Part shown: positions 9,544 through 18,829 of the stretch, in pieces | How the letters are laid out: each line of letters opens with the position of its first letter | Numbering within the stretch: position 1 is the first letter of the stretch | Source: UBA12481 sp012523435 | Lineage (GTDB): Bacteria > Bacteroidota > Bacteroidia > Bacteroidales > UBA12481 | Reading direction: 5' to 3' | Assembly (NCBI GenBank): GCA_028686135.1 | Contig: JAQUCP010000009.1 | Span: forward strand, 35,173-99,172 | Length of the DNA stretch: 64,000 nt | The notes under the pieces: model-generated | The model's input: only the letters and a program-made list of their open reading frames with translations | Databases searched by the model: none | What the model was told of the DNA's origin: nothing | Translations under genes and position numbers: made by a program

Positions 9544-11874
9544 ATGGAACAATCCCCTAACACGCGTAAATACTTGAGAAACTTCTGGCTGATCTTTGCC
9601 GGCGGAGTAGTTTTCGTGTTTCTTTTATTTACCCTGATATCGTTTGGAGTTCTTGGATTCATGCCAAGTTTTGAGGATCTGGAGAATCCTAAAAGCATCC
9701 TGGCATCGCAGGTGATCTCTTCCGATGGAGAGGTTCTTGGGAACTATTTTTACCAGGAGAACCGGACCATGGTTGAATTCAACGAGATATCTCCCAATAT
9801 GATCAATGCGATTGTCTCTATTGAGGATAAACGTTTCTATAAACATTCGGGTATTGATTTTAAAGGCTTGGCCCGCGTGCTCCTGAAAAGTATCATCCTG
9901 GGCCAGGAAACCGGTGGAGGTAGTACCATCACCCAACAATTGGCTAAGATGCTATTTCCCCGAGAGCAATACCGAAACCCTATCAAGTTCGCTGTCAGGA
10001 AGTTCCGCGAGTGGGTCATTGCGGTCAAACTGGAGAAGACCTTCACCAAGGAGGAGATTCTGACCATGTACCTGAATAAGTTCGATTACCTGAACCTGGC
10101 CGTTGGGATCGAAACCGCTTCGCGAGTCTATTTTAATAAGTCGGCCGCAGAGCTGGAGGTCCAGGAAGCGGCCATGTTAGCAGCATTGGCGAAAAATCCT
10201 TCGCTTTATAATCCACTCCGCTTCCCCGACAGAACGCTGCCACGGCGAAACCTGGTGCTGGATAAGATGGCAGAGAATGGCTATCTGAGCCATGAAGAGG
10301 CCAGTCTTGCCAAAGAGATACCGCTGGAACTAAATTTCCGCCGGGTGGATCACAAGGAGGGGCTGGCTACCTATTTTCGGGAGTATCTACGGAAAGTGCT
10401 GAACGAGTCAAGGCCCTCTTCACCAGAAGCTGCGGAAGCCTGGGAGGCTGATCCGTTAAGAGGATTCTGCCACAAACATATTAAGCCTGATGGCACCCCC
10501 TATAATCTGTATCGAGATGGACTGAAGATTTTTACGACGATCGATTCCAGGATGCAACAGTATGCGGAAGAGGCCGTAGTGGACCATCTGAGCAAAGACC
10601 TGCAACCCGCCTTTGAACGGGAAATGCGCCGCTATCGCCGTGCTCCCTTCGCCAACGACCGCTCTGAAGAAGAGGTGAAACGCTCTATGAATCAAGCCAT
10701 GGGATGGAGCGAACGCTATCGGATTCATAAGCGTGAACAACACCTGTCGGACGATTCCATTCGGATTCTTTTCAATACCCCGGTCAGAATGAGCGTCTTT
10801 AGTTGGGAAGGAGAGATCGATACGGTTATGACCCCGATGGATTCGATTCGCTATTACAAACGTTTCATGCGCTCAGCTTTCATGGCCATCGTGCCGCAGA
10901 CGGGCGAGGTGAAAGCTTATGTTGGCGGACCGGATTACCGCTATTTCCAATATGATCAGATCATGCAGGGTAAACGACAGGTGGGGTCAGTCTTTAAGCC
11001 TTTTGTGTACACCCTGGCTATGGAGAATAAATATTCACCCTGCCATACCGTTCCTAATGTGCCTGTTAGTATCGCAGGTGAATTTTATGGTAAGGAAGGA
11101 TACTGGTCGCCAGAGTTTTCGGGTACAGATGAGCTTGATGGACAGATGATTACCCTAAGAACGGGTCTTGCTAAATCCCTTAACCAGATCTCTGCCTGGG
11201 TAATTAAGCAGTACAATCCCGAGGCAGTCATTGGGGTAGCGCGAAAAATGGGCATTCGCTCACCGATAGATCCGGTTTATCCCATCTGTGTCGGCGCCGT
11301 TGACCTGCCGGTCTATGAGGTGGCGGGAGCTTTTACAGCCTTTGCTAACAAAGGGATCTGGGCAGAGCCAATCATGGTGACCCGCATAGAAGATAAAAAT
11401 GGCAATCTGCTGGCAACTTTTAAGAACCGTGAAGAGGTGGCCATGAGTGAAGAGACCGCTTACAAGATGCTGTATATGATGGAAGGAGTGACTCAGTCGG
11501 GTGGAACAGGTATTCGATTGAGATTTAAATATCAGTTTACCAATCCGATAGCTGCAAAAACCGGTACCACTAACGAATATGCTGATGGCTGGTTTGTGGG
11601 TATTGTGCCCAACCTGCTCGGTGCAGTCTGGACTGGTGCCGAAGATAAAACGGTGCACTTTACCAACCACAGCTTGGGTCAGGGAGCTAATATGGCTCTG
11701 CCGATCTGGGCGATGTTCATGCAGAAAGTGTACGCTGATTCTACTCTTAGTGTCTCCAAAGAGCCTTTCGAACGCCCGGCTCAGCTGACGGAACCACTTG
11801 ATTGTGATCAAAGTGTTCCGGTAATCGAGACGAAGAAGACAACAAGAAAGCGAGCCGATTTTGACGAGTTTTAG
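9544..11874 (+). CDS. Class A penicillin-binding protein (PBP1A-like), bifunctional
   Basis: Peptidoglycan synthase with glycosyltransferase and transpeptidase activity, anchored in the inner membrane. After a short cytoplasmic N-terminus there is one membrane helix (about residues 15-38). The GT51 domain shows EDKRFYKHSGIDFKG with the catalytic Glu, and GGSTITQQLAKMLF. The transpeptidase domain shows the S-x-x-K motif in KRQVGSVFKPFVYTL, S-x-N in KSLNQISAW, and KTGTT in AAKTGTTNEYADGWF. An insertion of about 100 residues rich in Arg/Glu lies between the two domains (around residues 330-420). At 776 aa it is normal for PBP1A. A TAnnTTTG-type element (TACCTTTG, 9516-9523) lies 20 bp before the ATG, but no well-spaced TTG accompanies it. 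It is divergent from topA. Confidence 0.96.
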   Translation: MEQSPNTRKYLRNFWLIFAGGVVFVFLLFTLISFGVLGFMPSFEDLENPKSILASQVISSDGEVLGNYFYQENRTMVEFNEISPNMINAIVSIEDKRFYKHSGIDFKGLARVLLKSIILGQETGGGSTITQQLAKMLFPREQYRNPIKFAVRKFREWVIAVKLEKTFTKEEILTMYLNKFDYLNLAVGIETASRVYFNKSAAELEVQEAAMLAALAKNPSLYNPLRFPDRTLPRRNLVLDKMAENGYLSHEEASLAKEIPLELNFRRVDHKEGLATYFREYLRKVLNESRPSSPEAAEAWEADPLRGFCHKHIKPDGTPYNLYRDGLKIFTTIDSRMQQYAEEAVVDHLSKDLQPAFEREMRRYRRAPFANDRSEEEVKRSMNQAMGWSERYRIHKREQHLSDDSIRILFNTPVRMSVFSWEGEIDTVMTPMDSIRYYKRFMRSAFMAIVPQTGEVKAYVGGPDYRYFQYDQIMQGKRQVGSVFKPFVYTLAMENKYSPCHTVPNVPVSIAGEFYGKEGYWSPEFSGTDELDGQMITLRTGLAKSLNQISAWVIKQYNPEAVIGVARKMGIRSPIDPVYPICVGAVDLPVYEVAGAFTAFANKGIWAEPIMVTRIEDKNGNLLATFKNREEVAMSEETAYKMLYMMEGVTQSGGTGIRLRFKYQFTNPIAAKTGTTNEYADGWFVGIVPNLLGAVWTGAEDKTVHFTNHSLGQGANMALPIWAMFMQKVYADSTLSVSKEPFERPAQLTEPLDCDQSVPVIETKKTTRKRADFDEF

Positions 11875-11901
11875 ACAGGATTTTGTTTAATCCACGGCTG
11901 T

Positions 11902-13248
11902 TTAGAAGCCTTTTAACAGATCTCCTAAGTGTCGCAAGGGAACTACCTGGATTTTGAACCTCTTGATTTCCAGGCTTTTCATGTTATTTGCGGGAATGTA
12001 AATCGTGCCAAAGCCCAGTCGGTCGGCTTCGGCAATGCGGGTCTCAATGCGTCCAACTGGCCGAATCTCCCCCGAAAGACCGATTTCTCCGGTGTAGCAG
12101 GCGACCTGACTCAGTGGTTGATTACGGTCGGAGGACAGAATGGCAGCTACGACCGACAGATCAGCTGCAGGATCATTAACCTTCAGTCCGCCGGCCATGT
12201 TTAGAAACACATCCTTTGACGAGAGCCGGAATCCGGCTCTTTTTTCTAGGACTGCCAGCAACATTCCGAGGCGGCGAAGATCGAATCCGGTGGCGGAGCG
12301 TTGCGGGGTGCCATAGGCTGCAGAACTGACCAGTGCCTGGGTTTCGAGGAGGAGGGGGCGCTGTCCCTCAAGGCATACTGCGATAGCGCTGCCACTAAGT
12401 GAGTTATCACGATTTGCCAGTAGGAGTTCGGATGGGTTGGTCACTTCGCGCAAGCCTGAGGAGTTCATCTCAAAAATGCCCAGCTCATCGGTAGATCCGA
12501 AACGGTTTTTGCTGGCTCGCAGGATACGATATTGATGGTGCTGGTCGCCTTCGAACTGAAGAACAGTATCCACCATATGCTCCAACACCTTAGGCCCGGC
12601 CAGATGCCCCTCCTTATTGATATGACCTACCAGGATCACTGGGGTATGGTTCTCCTTGGCATAACGCATCAGGTCGGTGGCACATTCCCGGATCTGGCTG
12701 ATGCTCCCCGGCGATCCCTCGATGCGCTCGGTACTCAGGGTCTGAATCGAATCAATGATTAATAGCTCGGGTTGGAACTCATCAATCTGCCTGAGTAACT
12801 GTTCCAGTGAGGTCTCGCTTAGGAGGTAAAAACCCTCGTGATCTCCTCCAAGCCTTCCGGCCCGTAGCTTGAGCTGTTCGAGACTCTCCTCGCCGGAGAC
12901 ATACAGAATTCGGCGACCCTCCATCCCCAACGCTAACTGAAGGACCAGGGTGGATTTGCCGATTCCTGGTTCCCCTCCAATTAAAACTAGTGACCCCGGT
13001 ATCAGTCCCCCACCAGCAACCCGGTCAAATTCACTCATCTTGCTGCAAATTCGCGTCTGAGCCAGATGACTGATCTCCTGCAGCCGCTTCGGTGTTGAGG
13101 TGATGAGTGGCTTAACCCTCCCCGCTTTGGGAGTTTTTTGAACGATCTCTTCCTGGTAGGTGTTCCATTCTCCGCAGGAGGGGCAACGCCCGATCCATTT
13201 GGCCGAGGTGGCGCCACAATTGCTGCAGATGAAGATGGATTTGGACAT
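11902..13248 (-). CDS. radA: DNA repair protein RadA (Sms)
   Basis: RadA is a RecA-like helicase that helps branch migration during recombination. All family parts are visible: a C4 zinc finger at the N-terminus (CSNCGATSAKWIGRCPSCGE), Walker A (GGEPGIGKSTL, about residue 90), the RadA signature KNRFGSTDELG (about residue 250), and a C-terminal Lon-like domain (LNMAGGLKVNDPAADL and the ending LRHLGDLLKGF). 448 aa, normal length. It is convergent with the PBP gene, with 27 bp between the stops. The start codon is 28 bp from the 9-bp tandem repeat tract, which lies in its upstream region. Confidence 0.97.
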   Translation of the reverse strand: MSKSIFICSNCGATSAKWIGRCPSCGEWNTYQEEIVQKTPKAGRVKPLITSTPKRLQEISHLAQTRICSKMSEFDRVAGGGLIPGSLVLIGGEPGIGKSTLVLQLALGMEGRRILYVSGEESLEQLKLRAGRLGGDHEGFYLLSETSLEQLLRQIDEFQPELLIIDSIQTLSTERIEGSPGSISQIRECATDLMRYAKENHTPVILVGHINKEGHLAGPKVLEHMVDTVLQFEGDQHHQYRILRASKNRFGSTDELGIFEMNSSGLREVTNPSELLLANRDNSLSGSAIAVCLEGQRPLLLETQALVSSAAYGTPQRSATGFDLRRLGMLLAVLEKRAGFRLSSKDVFLNMAGGLKVNDPAADLSVVAAILSSDRNQPLSQVACYTGEIGLSGEIRPVGRIETRIAEADRLGFGTIYIPANNMKSLEIKRFKIQVVPLRHLGDLLKGF

Positions 13249-13278
13249 AGGAGGGTGTCAGGTGTGAGGTGTGAGGAG

Positions 13279-13454
13279 GTTGTCAGGTTGTCGAGTTGTC
13301 AAGTTGTCGAGTTGTCNNNNNNNNNNNNNNNNNNNNNNNNNNNNNNNNNNNNNNNNNNNNNNNNNNNNNNNNNNNNNNNNNNNNNNNNNNNNNNNNNNNN
13401 NNNNNNNNNNNNNNNNGTTGTCGAGTTGTCAAGTTGTCGAGTTGTCGAGTTGTT
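13279..13454. repeat. Tandem repeat of about 9 bp (GTTGTCGAG/GTTGTCAAG), interrupted by gap
   Basis: Both sides of the 100-N gap carry the same simple tandem repeat, GTTGTC plus three variable bases (GAG, AAG, AGG). About four units stand to the left (13279-13316) and four to the right (13417-13454). The tract fills most of the space between the radA start and the panD stop. The true copy number is hidden in the gap. It codes for nothing convincing; the apparent reading frames are low-complexity translations of the repeat. Confidence 0.85.
13317..13416. other. Assembly gap (100 N)
   Basis: Exactly 100 N between identical repeats. The uniform size shared with two other gaps marks it as a placeholder, and its real length is unknown. 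Confidence 0.98.
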
Positions 13455-13466
13455 GGGTGAAGGTGG

Positions 13467-13817
13467 TTAGACGAGCGTGTTAGTGGCGGTGTCGGGGAAG
13501 ACGAGGGTGGGCTTAAACGTCTTCGCCTCCTCAAAGTCCATCATGGCGTAGGAGATGATGATAACAACATCGCCTACCTGAGCTTTTCGGGCCGCGGCAC
13601 CATTAAGACAAATCCTGCCGGTGCCGCGTTCACCGCGAATGACGTAGGTTTCCAAACGTTCGCCATTGTTGAGGTTGAGTATCTGAACTTTCTCGTTTTC
13701 AATCAGATTGGCAGCATCCATCAGATCCTCATCAATGGTGATACTCCCTACATATTGTAGGTTGGCTTCTGTGATGGTTGCCTTGTGAATCTTTGATTTA
13801 CAGACTTCTATAAACAT
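13467..13817 (-). CDS. panD: Aspartate 1-decarboxylase
   Basis: PanD makes beta-alanine from L-aspartate for pantothenate and coenzyme A synthesis. It is a pyruvoyl enzyme made as a proenzyme; the self-cleavage site Gly-Ser is present at residues 24-25 (NLQYVGSITID), and ICLNGAAARKAQVGD is the conserved core. 116 aa, normal. panC, the next step, lies 1.9 kb away, separated by a lipoprotein gene and an epimerase gene. On the minus strand a TAACTTTG element lies at 13847-13840, about 23 bp before the start codon, and fits a -7 box, although no spaced TTG was seen. The stop codon is 13 bp from the tandem repeat tract. Confidence 0.97.
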   Translation of the reverse strand: MFIEVCKSKIHKATITEANLQYVGSITIDEDLMDAANLIENEKVQILNLNNGERLETYVIRGERGTGRICLNGAAARKAQVGDVVIIISYAMMDFEEAKTFKPTLVFPDTATNTLV

Positions 13818-13886
13818 TTTGCATCTCCATAGAACGGGGCAAAGTTATGCAAAAATGTTATAAACCATCGGAACCATCCTGCCTGC

Positions 13887-14474
13887 CTATTTCTTCTTAA
13901 AAGTTTCGTAGGTTGCCTTGTCAACCATCACAACATGGGTAGCACCAAAGATAAGTGACGGTGGTAGCCCGGCAGATCCCCCTTGTGTACGGCAATACAA
14001 CGTTTCTCCTGCGTCATTCTGAAAGGAGAAAAAGTTCCATGTGGTCGGTTGGGGTTCTTCATATTCTGCCTTGATAATCAGGTTTTTGCGACTTGCTTCG
14101 CTGATATACAATGCTTTTAATTTATACTGATCTAATTGAATATCCTGAGTAAAGGGAATGTCAACCCGGCCACCCATCTGCGCCAGCTTGTCCTTGATGT
14201 TTTTATCAGCCGTTTCCTTTTGGGTCTCAATTTTTTGACCAAACTTAAAGGCTTCGTTGAGATCGGTACTCTTTTTTTGCTTTTCCTCAAGCTTGGTGAT
14301 GGCATCGGTCTCATTTTCAATAAAATCAATCAATTTGGAAAAATCGTTAGATGATTTTCCTTTCGATCCCGACCCGCTTTTTGAGCCCGATCCATTTTGC
14401 CCACCTCCACAGGAGGCGAAAAAGAGGACAACTGATACCATCAGTATGCCCGTAATCCATTGTGTTCTTTTCAT
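13887..14474 (-). CDS. Hypothetical lipoprotein
   Basis: I do not recognise this 195-aa protein. It has a clear lipoprotein signal (WITGILMVSVVLFFASC, lipobox Cys at about residue 22), then a Gly/Ser/Lys-rich linker (residues 23-42). A charged helical stretch of about 60 residues follows (LIDFIENETDAITKLEEKQ onward), and then a C-terminal domain with beta character. It is likely exported and lipid-anchored. It is 69 bp upstream of panD on the same strand, but a candidate promoter lies between them, so co-transcription is uncertain. Confidence 0.7.
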   Translation of the reverse strand: MKRTQWITGILMVSVVLFFASCGGGQNGSGSKSGSGSKGKSSNDFSKLIDFIENETDAITKLEEKQKKSTDLNEAFKFGQKIETQKETADKNIKDKLAQMGGRVDIPFTQDIQLDQYKLKALYISEASRKNLIIKAEYEEPQPTTWNFFSFQNDAGETLYCRTQGGSAGLPPSLIFGATHVVMVDKATYETFKKK

Positions 14475-14689
14475 CGTTTTCAGAGTTTAGTTAGAAATTG
14501 AATTTTAAGAGTCTTAGCAATCGATGCTTAGCATTATTGTATCAAAGGTGGGGCAGCGAATTCCGGCCAGCAAATAGTTGGTGTTACGATTTATAAAACG
14601 GGACAGGAAATGCCTGGCCGTGTCGGTTCTTCTCCCTGGATCGGGTAACAGCTCTTTGCCAGCTCTTGTCATTTTTTTATCTTTCAACC

Positions 14690-15697
14690 ATGAAAGCACT
14701 ATTCATCGGCGGGACGGGTAACATCAGCACCCCGGTAAGCCAAAAAGCATTAGACCTGGGGATCAGTTTGTATCACCTTAACCGGGGGTATCGTCAGCCA
14801 TTGCCAGGAGTGAACTATCTAACCGCAGACATCACGGATTTTGAAAAAGTAAGACGGGTGTTGAAAGACCATCATTGGGATGTTGTGGTGAATTGGATTG
14901 CCTATAAGCCGGCAGATATTGAACGCGATATGGAGCTATTTGAAGGAATTACAGGTCAGTACATTTTTATCAGCTCTGCCTCAGCCTATCAGAAACCCCC
15001 TGTTAGTCCGGTGATTACGGAATCTACCCCGTTGAAAAATCCATACTGGCAATATTCTCGTGACAAAATTGCCTGTGAAGATCTCCTGATCAAATTTTAC
15101 CGGGAGCGAGGCTTCCCGATGACTATTATCAGACCCTCTCATACCTACTATTCGGTGATTCCTGTAGCTCTTGGCGGTTGGGAGGAGTTTACGATTATCG
15201 ACAGGATGAGAAAAGGAATGCCAACTATTGTGCATGGGGATGGGACGTCACTTTGGACGATGACTCATGCGCGTGATTTCGCGGTTGGGTTTACAGGTTT
15301 GATGGGCAATCAGAGAGCGATCGGGGAGGCTTTTCATATCACTTCTGATGAGGTTCTTACCTGGAATCAAATCTATCAGGCTGTTGCACGGGCAGCCGGG
15401 GCAGAACCTAATCCGGTCCATATCCCATCAGAATGGATTGCGGATTATGCCGAGCGTAACGGTTTTGACAGCGTGAGAGGTACCCTGCTGGGAGATAAAG
15501 CCCACAGTGCCCTGTTCGATAATACCAAGATCAAAAAATTGGTTCCGGAATTCCAGGCTACCATCCCTTTTGCCGAAGGCATAAAAGAGACCATTGCGTG
15601 GTTCGATGATGATTCATCACGGCAGGTGATCAAGCCAGAGACAGAGAAATTTTTGGATGGTTTGTTGACACTGGTGCCGCAACCGGTAGTCGGTTGA
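14690..15697 (+). CDS. NAD-dependent epimerase/dehydratase family (SDR) protein
   Basis: An extended short-chain dehydrogenase. The Rossmann motif is at the N-terminus (ALFIGGTGNIST), an acidic/basic pair follows the second strand (LNRG), and FISSASAYQKP is the usual SDR active-site strand. The tyrosine-lysine pair of the family appears as YSRDK. Substrate unknown; the sequence resembles atypical SDRs annotated as sugar epimerases. It is 335 aa from the ATG at 14690; an alternative start eight codons upstream is less likely. Upstream, TATCTTTC (about 14679-14686) is one base off a -7 box but lies almost on the ATG. It is convergent with panC. Confidence 0.8.
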   Translation: MKALFIGGTGNISTPVSQKALDLGISLYHLNRGYRQPLPGVNYLTADITDFEKVRRVLKDHHWDVVVNWIAYKPADIERDMELFEGITGQYIFISSASAYQKPPVSPVITESTPLKNPYWQYSRDKIACEDLLIKFYRERGFPMTIIRPSHTYYSVIPVALGGWEEFTIIDRMRKGMPTIVHGDGTSLWTMTHARDFAVGFTGLMGNQRAIGEAFHITSDEVLTWNQIYQAVARAAGAEPNPVHIPSEWIADYAERNGFDSVRGTLLGDKAHSALFDNTKIKKLVPEFQATIPFAEGIKETIAWFDDDSSRQVIKPETEKFLDGLLTLVPQPVVG

Positions 15698-15710
15698 TGA
15701 GTTGTTAGAG

Positions 15711-16559
15711 TTAGCTAACTCTCAGATTATCAATTAGCCTGACTTCATCAGCATAGACGGCAATAAAGCAACGAACCGGGTTTGGCCAGCTGGTTTTGTA
15801 AACTGGCATCAGGGTCTCTTCATCGGCGAACTCTACATATTCAACCTTTAGGATTTTAGTGGCGTGAATCATAGCAATGATCTGACGTTTAAGGTCTGTG
15901 ATGTCAGATCTCCCGTAAAGCCTGGCAGCTTCGCTTAAGGCTTGAAAAATGACGGGGGCAGCAGCGCGGTGTTCAGCCGACAGTCGCTGATTTCTGGAAC
16001 TCATGGCGAGTCCGTCAGCTTCCCGGATGATGGGGCAGGGAATGATTTCGGGGCCAAATTTTTCGAGCTCTACCAGTTTCCTAATGACTGCCAACTGCTG
16101 GAAATCTTTTTCTCCAAAATAGGCCCGGTCAGGTTCAATGATACGAAATAACCGGTTCACAACGATCCCAACACCATTAAAATGACCCGGCCTGAAGGCG
16201 CCCTCCATAACCTCGGCCAATGGACCAAAATCATATTGTGTATCAATCTGTTTTGGATACATCTCCTCAACCGATGGGGCGAAAACAATGCCCCGAAATC
16301 CAAGCACCGGCTCCAATAAATCCAGATCAGCTTCTAAATCTCGAGGATATTTCTCTAGGTCGGCAGGGTTATTGAATTGTATCGGATTGACAAAGACCGA
16401 CACTATGGTGAGATTATTTTGTCTGACTGATAGCTTGGAGAGCGACAGGTGCCCTTCGTGCAGAGCCCCCATGGTGGGAACTAGTCCAAGGCTTTGACTC
16501 TCTTCCCTGAATGTCGATAGGTAATCGCGCAGAGAGTCACAGGTTTTAAAAACAATCAT
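15711..16559 (-). CDS. panC: Pantothenate synthetase (pantoate--beta-alanine ligase)
   Basis: PanC joins pantoate and beta-alanine using ATP, the last step of pantothenate synthesis, and so uses the product of PanD. The family signature is clear: LGLVPTMGALHEGHLSLSK with the ATP-binding HxGH-like motif, VSVFVNPIQFNN, and FGEKDFQQLAVIRK, then AMSSRNQRLS. The start at 16559 gives 282 aa, matching the usual length of about 280; the reading frame extends 46 codons upstream without support. A TACTTTTG element on the minus strand (16587-16580) lies just upstream. It is divergent from the GT5-like gene. Confidence 0.97.
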   Translation of the reverse strand: MIVFKTCDSLRDYLSTFREESQSLGLVPTMGALHEGHLSLSKLSVRQNNLTIVSVFVNPIQFNNPADLEKYPRDLEADLDLLEPVLGFRGIVFAPSVEEMYPKQIDTQYDFGPLAEVMEGAFRPGHFNGVGIVVNRLFRIIEPDRAYFGEKDFQQLAVIRKLVELEKFGPEIIPCPIIREADGLAMSSRNQRLSAEHRAAAPVIFQALSEAARLYGRSDITDLKRQIIAMIHATKILKVEYVEFADEETLMPVYKTSWPNPVRCFIAVYADEVRLIDNLRVS

Positions 16560-16628
16560 GCCATTGAATTTTGCGGCCCCAAAAGTACCAAAACACCTGT
16601 TGATAAACCCGCACCCCATGTTAATAAG

Positions 16629-16659
16629 TTGAAAATTACTGCAATTTTTAGTAGCTTTG
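16629..16659 (+). promoter_or_regulatory. Bacteroidota-type promoter for the GT5-like gene
   Basis: TTG at 16629-16631, then 20 nt, then TAGCTTTG at 16652-16659. Spacing and sequence fit the Bacteroidota housekeeping promoter well. The expected transcription start is about 7 nt downstream and the ATG follows at 16686. Confidence 0.65.
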
Positions 16660-16685
16660 CGTTCATATTCGTAAAATCCGACAGG

Positions 16686-17495
16686 ATGAAAAAGCAAAGG
16701 GTTCTTTATGTCTCCCAGGAAATTACGCCCTACCTACCTGAATCAGAGATGGCTAACACCAGCCGATATCTTCCACAGGGAATTCAGGAGCGCGGACGGG
16801 AAATCCGGACCTTTATGCCACGTTTCGGACTTGTCAATGAGCGCCGAAACCAGTTGCACGAAGTGATTCGCTTATCTGGTATGAATCTGATTATCAATGA
16901 TTCAGACCATCCTCTCATCATTAAGGTCGCCTCAATCCAGTCGGCCCGTATGCAGGTGTATTTTATTGATAACGATGACTATTTTCACCGTAAAGCTACC
17001 TGGAAAGACGAATCGGGTCAGGAATTTCCGGATAACGATGAGCGTGCCATCTTTTTTGCCAGAGGGGTTCTGGAGACCGTCAGAAAATTACGTTGGGCTC
17101 CCGACCTGGTTCATTGCCACGGTTGGTTCACTTCGGTGATACCCCTCTATCTGAAAAAGGTTTTTGCCGATGACCCCCTCTTCGGTCACGCCAAAATCGT
17201 CTATTCACTTTATGAGGATGATTTCAAAACCCCATTGAATGATTCCTTTAAAGAAAAATTGCACATGCCGGGCATTACTTCTGAAGATACGGACGTTATT
17301 CAGAAGCCGGATTTCATCAATGTAAGCCAGATGGCCATCACCAATTCCGATGCTCTCATCTATGGCAGTCAAAAAGTGGCCCCCGCCCTCGATACGTTTG
17401 TTCGGGAATCAGGCAAACCATTCCTGGAATATCAGGGCCCAGAAAATTACATCGATGCCTATTCGGAATTTTATAAAGAGGTCCTGGGAATCTGA
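16686..17495 (+). CDS. Starch/glycogen synthase-like protein, N-terminal GT5 domain only
   Basis: The protein matches the N-terminal half of GT5 glycogen synthases: RVLYVSQEITPYLP, REIRTFMPRFGLVNER, VYFIDNDDYF and DLVHCHGWFTSVIPLYLK. It is only 269 aa, against about 480 for a full synthase, and the whole C-terminal nucleotide-binding domain is absent. The sugar-nucleotide-binding K-T-G-G-L loop near the N-terminus is replaced by PESEMAN. It is therefore unlikely to make glycogen; a binding or structural role is possible but not shown. Divergent from panC and 15 bp upstream of the DUF4270 gene, so the two probably form one transcript. I recall this pairing in other Bacteroidota, which argues against recent decay. 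Confidence 0.8.
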   Translation: MKKQRVLYVSQEITPYLPESEMANTSRYLPQGIQERGREIRTFMPRFGLVNERRNQLHEVIRLSGMNLIINDSDHPLIIKVASIQSARMQVYFIDNDDYFHRKATWKDESGQEFPDNDERAIFFARGVLETVRKLRWAPDLVHCHGWFTSVIPLYLKKVFADDPLFGHAKIVYSLYEDDFKTPLNDSFKEKLHMPGITSEDTDVIQKPDFINVSQMAITNSDALIYGSQKVAPALDTFVRESGKPFLEYQGPENYIDAYSEFYKEVLGI

Positions 17496-17510
17496 AATAG
17501 CCAATAAAAC

Positions 17511-18794
17511 ATGATTAAACCACTTGTGCAAAGAGCTGTCCCGGTCGTGGTAACAGCCGTGATATTCCTGACTCTCCTGCTGAGCGCTTGCCAAAATGAT
17601 GAGGATCTCGGATTTAACCTGACACCAGCTGGAGAACGATTCCGGTTTAAAATTGATAGTGCCTCAACCGTTACAGCCGTGACACTGAGACAGGATTCTG
17701 TCACCTCCGATCGTCGCGAAATCGTGATGCTCGGGTCCCTCAATGATCCGCTGTTCGGACATTCTACCGCCAGCCTGCTCACCCAGGTCAGGCTCTCTTC
17801 TAATGATGTCAACTTTGGCGCAGGCGCTCAGCTGGATTCCGCTGTCCTCCTGCTAAAATATCACCACTACTACGGAGATACCACCACCCCACAACAGATC
17901 CGTGTCTTCGAAATGATGGAAGATATCTACCCGGATACAACGTATTACTCAAATCTGAACGTGGATCCATTTTTCGATGAAAGTAAACCCCTGGCCGACT
18001 TGACCTATCTTCCCCAACCGACAAAGGATTCCCTGTTGATCCGCCTATCGGATGATATCGGCACGAAAATCCTAACTGCCGATACCAGCCATCTGCTGAA
18101 TCAGACAGCCTTTCAGGAATTTTTTAAAGGGTTGTACCTCCAGGCTCAACCAACGAATAATACCGGATCAATCGTCTATTTCAATTTCGGTAGCGGCCGG
18201 TCAAGGATGACTCTCTATTATCATAATGATGAGCAGGATAGCCTGAAATACGAGTTGGTTATCAACACCAATGGAACATGGGTCGGGCTCTTTGATCATG
18301 ATTATGCCAGTTCACCACTCCAGCCTTATATCAACGATTCCACTAGTACACACAACCAATTCTACCTGCAGGCTATGGCCGGTTTGCGAGGCTATCTGAA
18401 AATCGATCTCTCCGATTCCCTGACTTCGATGATTGAATCAGGTATCGCCATCAACCGGGCAGAACTGATTTTTAATGTAGATAACACCGACCCCGGAATC
18501 TTTTCTGTGCCAAAATCACTCCGGGTATTCGCTTCAACTAAAGAGCGGACTAATGAATACATTACCGACCTGGCCCTTGGCGAAAATTATTATGGCGGCA
18601 CGCTTCGGAATGACAGTGAATACCGGTTTAATATCGGGCGATATGTGCAGGATATTACCTACCCAGTACCCAGTATGAGAAGAGAAAATGATGGGTTGCT
18701 TTTGGTACTTACAGACGAACGATTATCGGCCAATCGATTGATACTGAATGCGAATGACATTAAGCTGGTGGTGACTTATACCCCCATCAACTAA
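17511..18794 (+). CDS. DUF4270 family lipoprotein
   Basis: A 427-aa exported protein with signal peptide and lipobox (VIFLTLLLSAC, Cys at about residue 27), followed by DEDLGFNLTP, the typical start of DUF4270 proteins. The rest is beta-rich with repeated A-x-L-x-F/Y patterns (AVLLLKYHHYYGD, AELIFNVDNTD) and ends LNANDIKLVVTYTP. Family function is unknown; it is a Bacteroidota-specific surface or outer-membrane lipoprotein. It follows the GT5-like gene by 15 bp. The plus strand is clearly richer in C than G across this gene. Confidence 0.82.
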   Translation: MIKPLVQRAVPVVVTAVIFLTLLLSACQNDEDLGFNLTPAGERFRFKIDSASTVTAVTLRQDSVTSDRREIVMLGSLNDPLFGHSTASLLTQVRLSSNDVNFGAGAQLDSAVLLLKYHHYYGDTTTPQQIRVFEMMEDIYPDTTYYSNLNVDPFFDESKPLADLTYLPQPTKDSLLIRLSDDIGTKILTADTSHLLNQTAFQEFFKGLYLQAQPTNNTGSIVYFNFGSGRSRMTLYYHNDEQDSLKYELVINTNGTWVGLFDHDYASSPLQPYINDSTSTHNQFYLQAMAGLRGYLKIDLSDSLTSMIESGIAINRAELIFNVDNTDPGIFSVPKSLRVFASTKERTNEYITDLALGENYYGGTLRNDSEYRFNIGRYVQDITYPVPSMRRENDGLLLVLTDERLSANRLILNANDIKLVVTYTPIN

Positions 18795-18829
18795 TAGGAA
18801 TACGGCGGTCTGATTTACTTTCTGTTTCC

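Noticed and set aside
13261..13470. Possible CRISPR array or repetitive coding sequence around the gap
   Set aside because: The unit is 9 bp and contiguous without unique spacers, so it is a simple tandem repeat; the frames are low-complexity translations.
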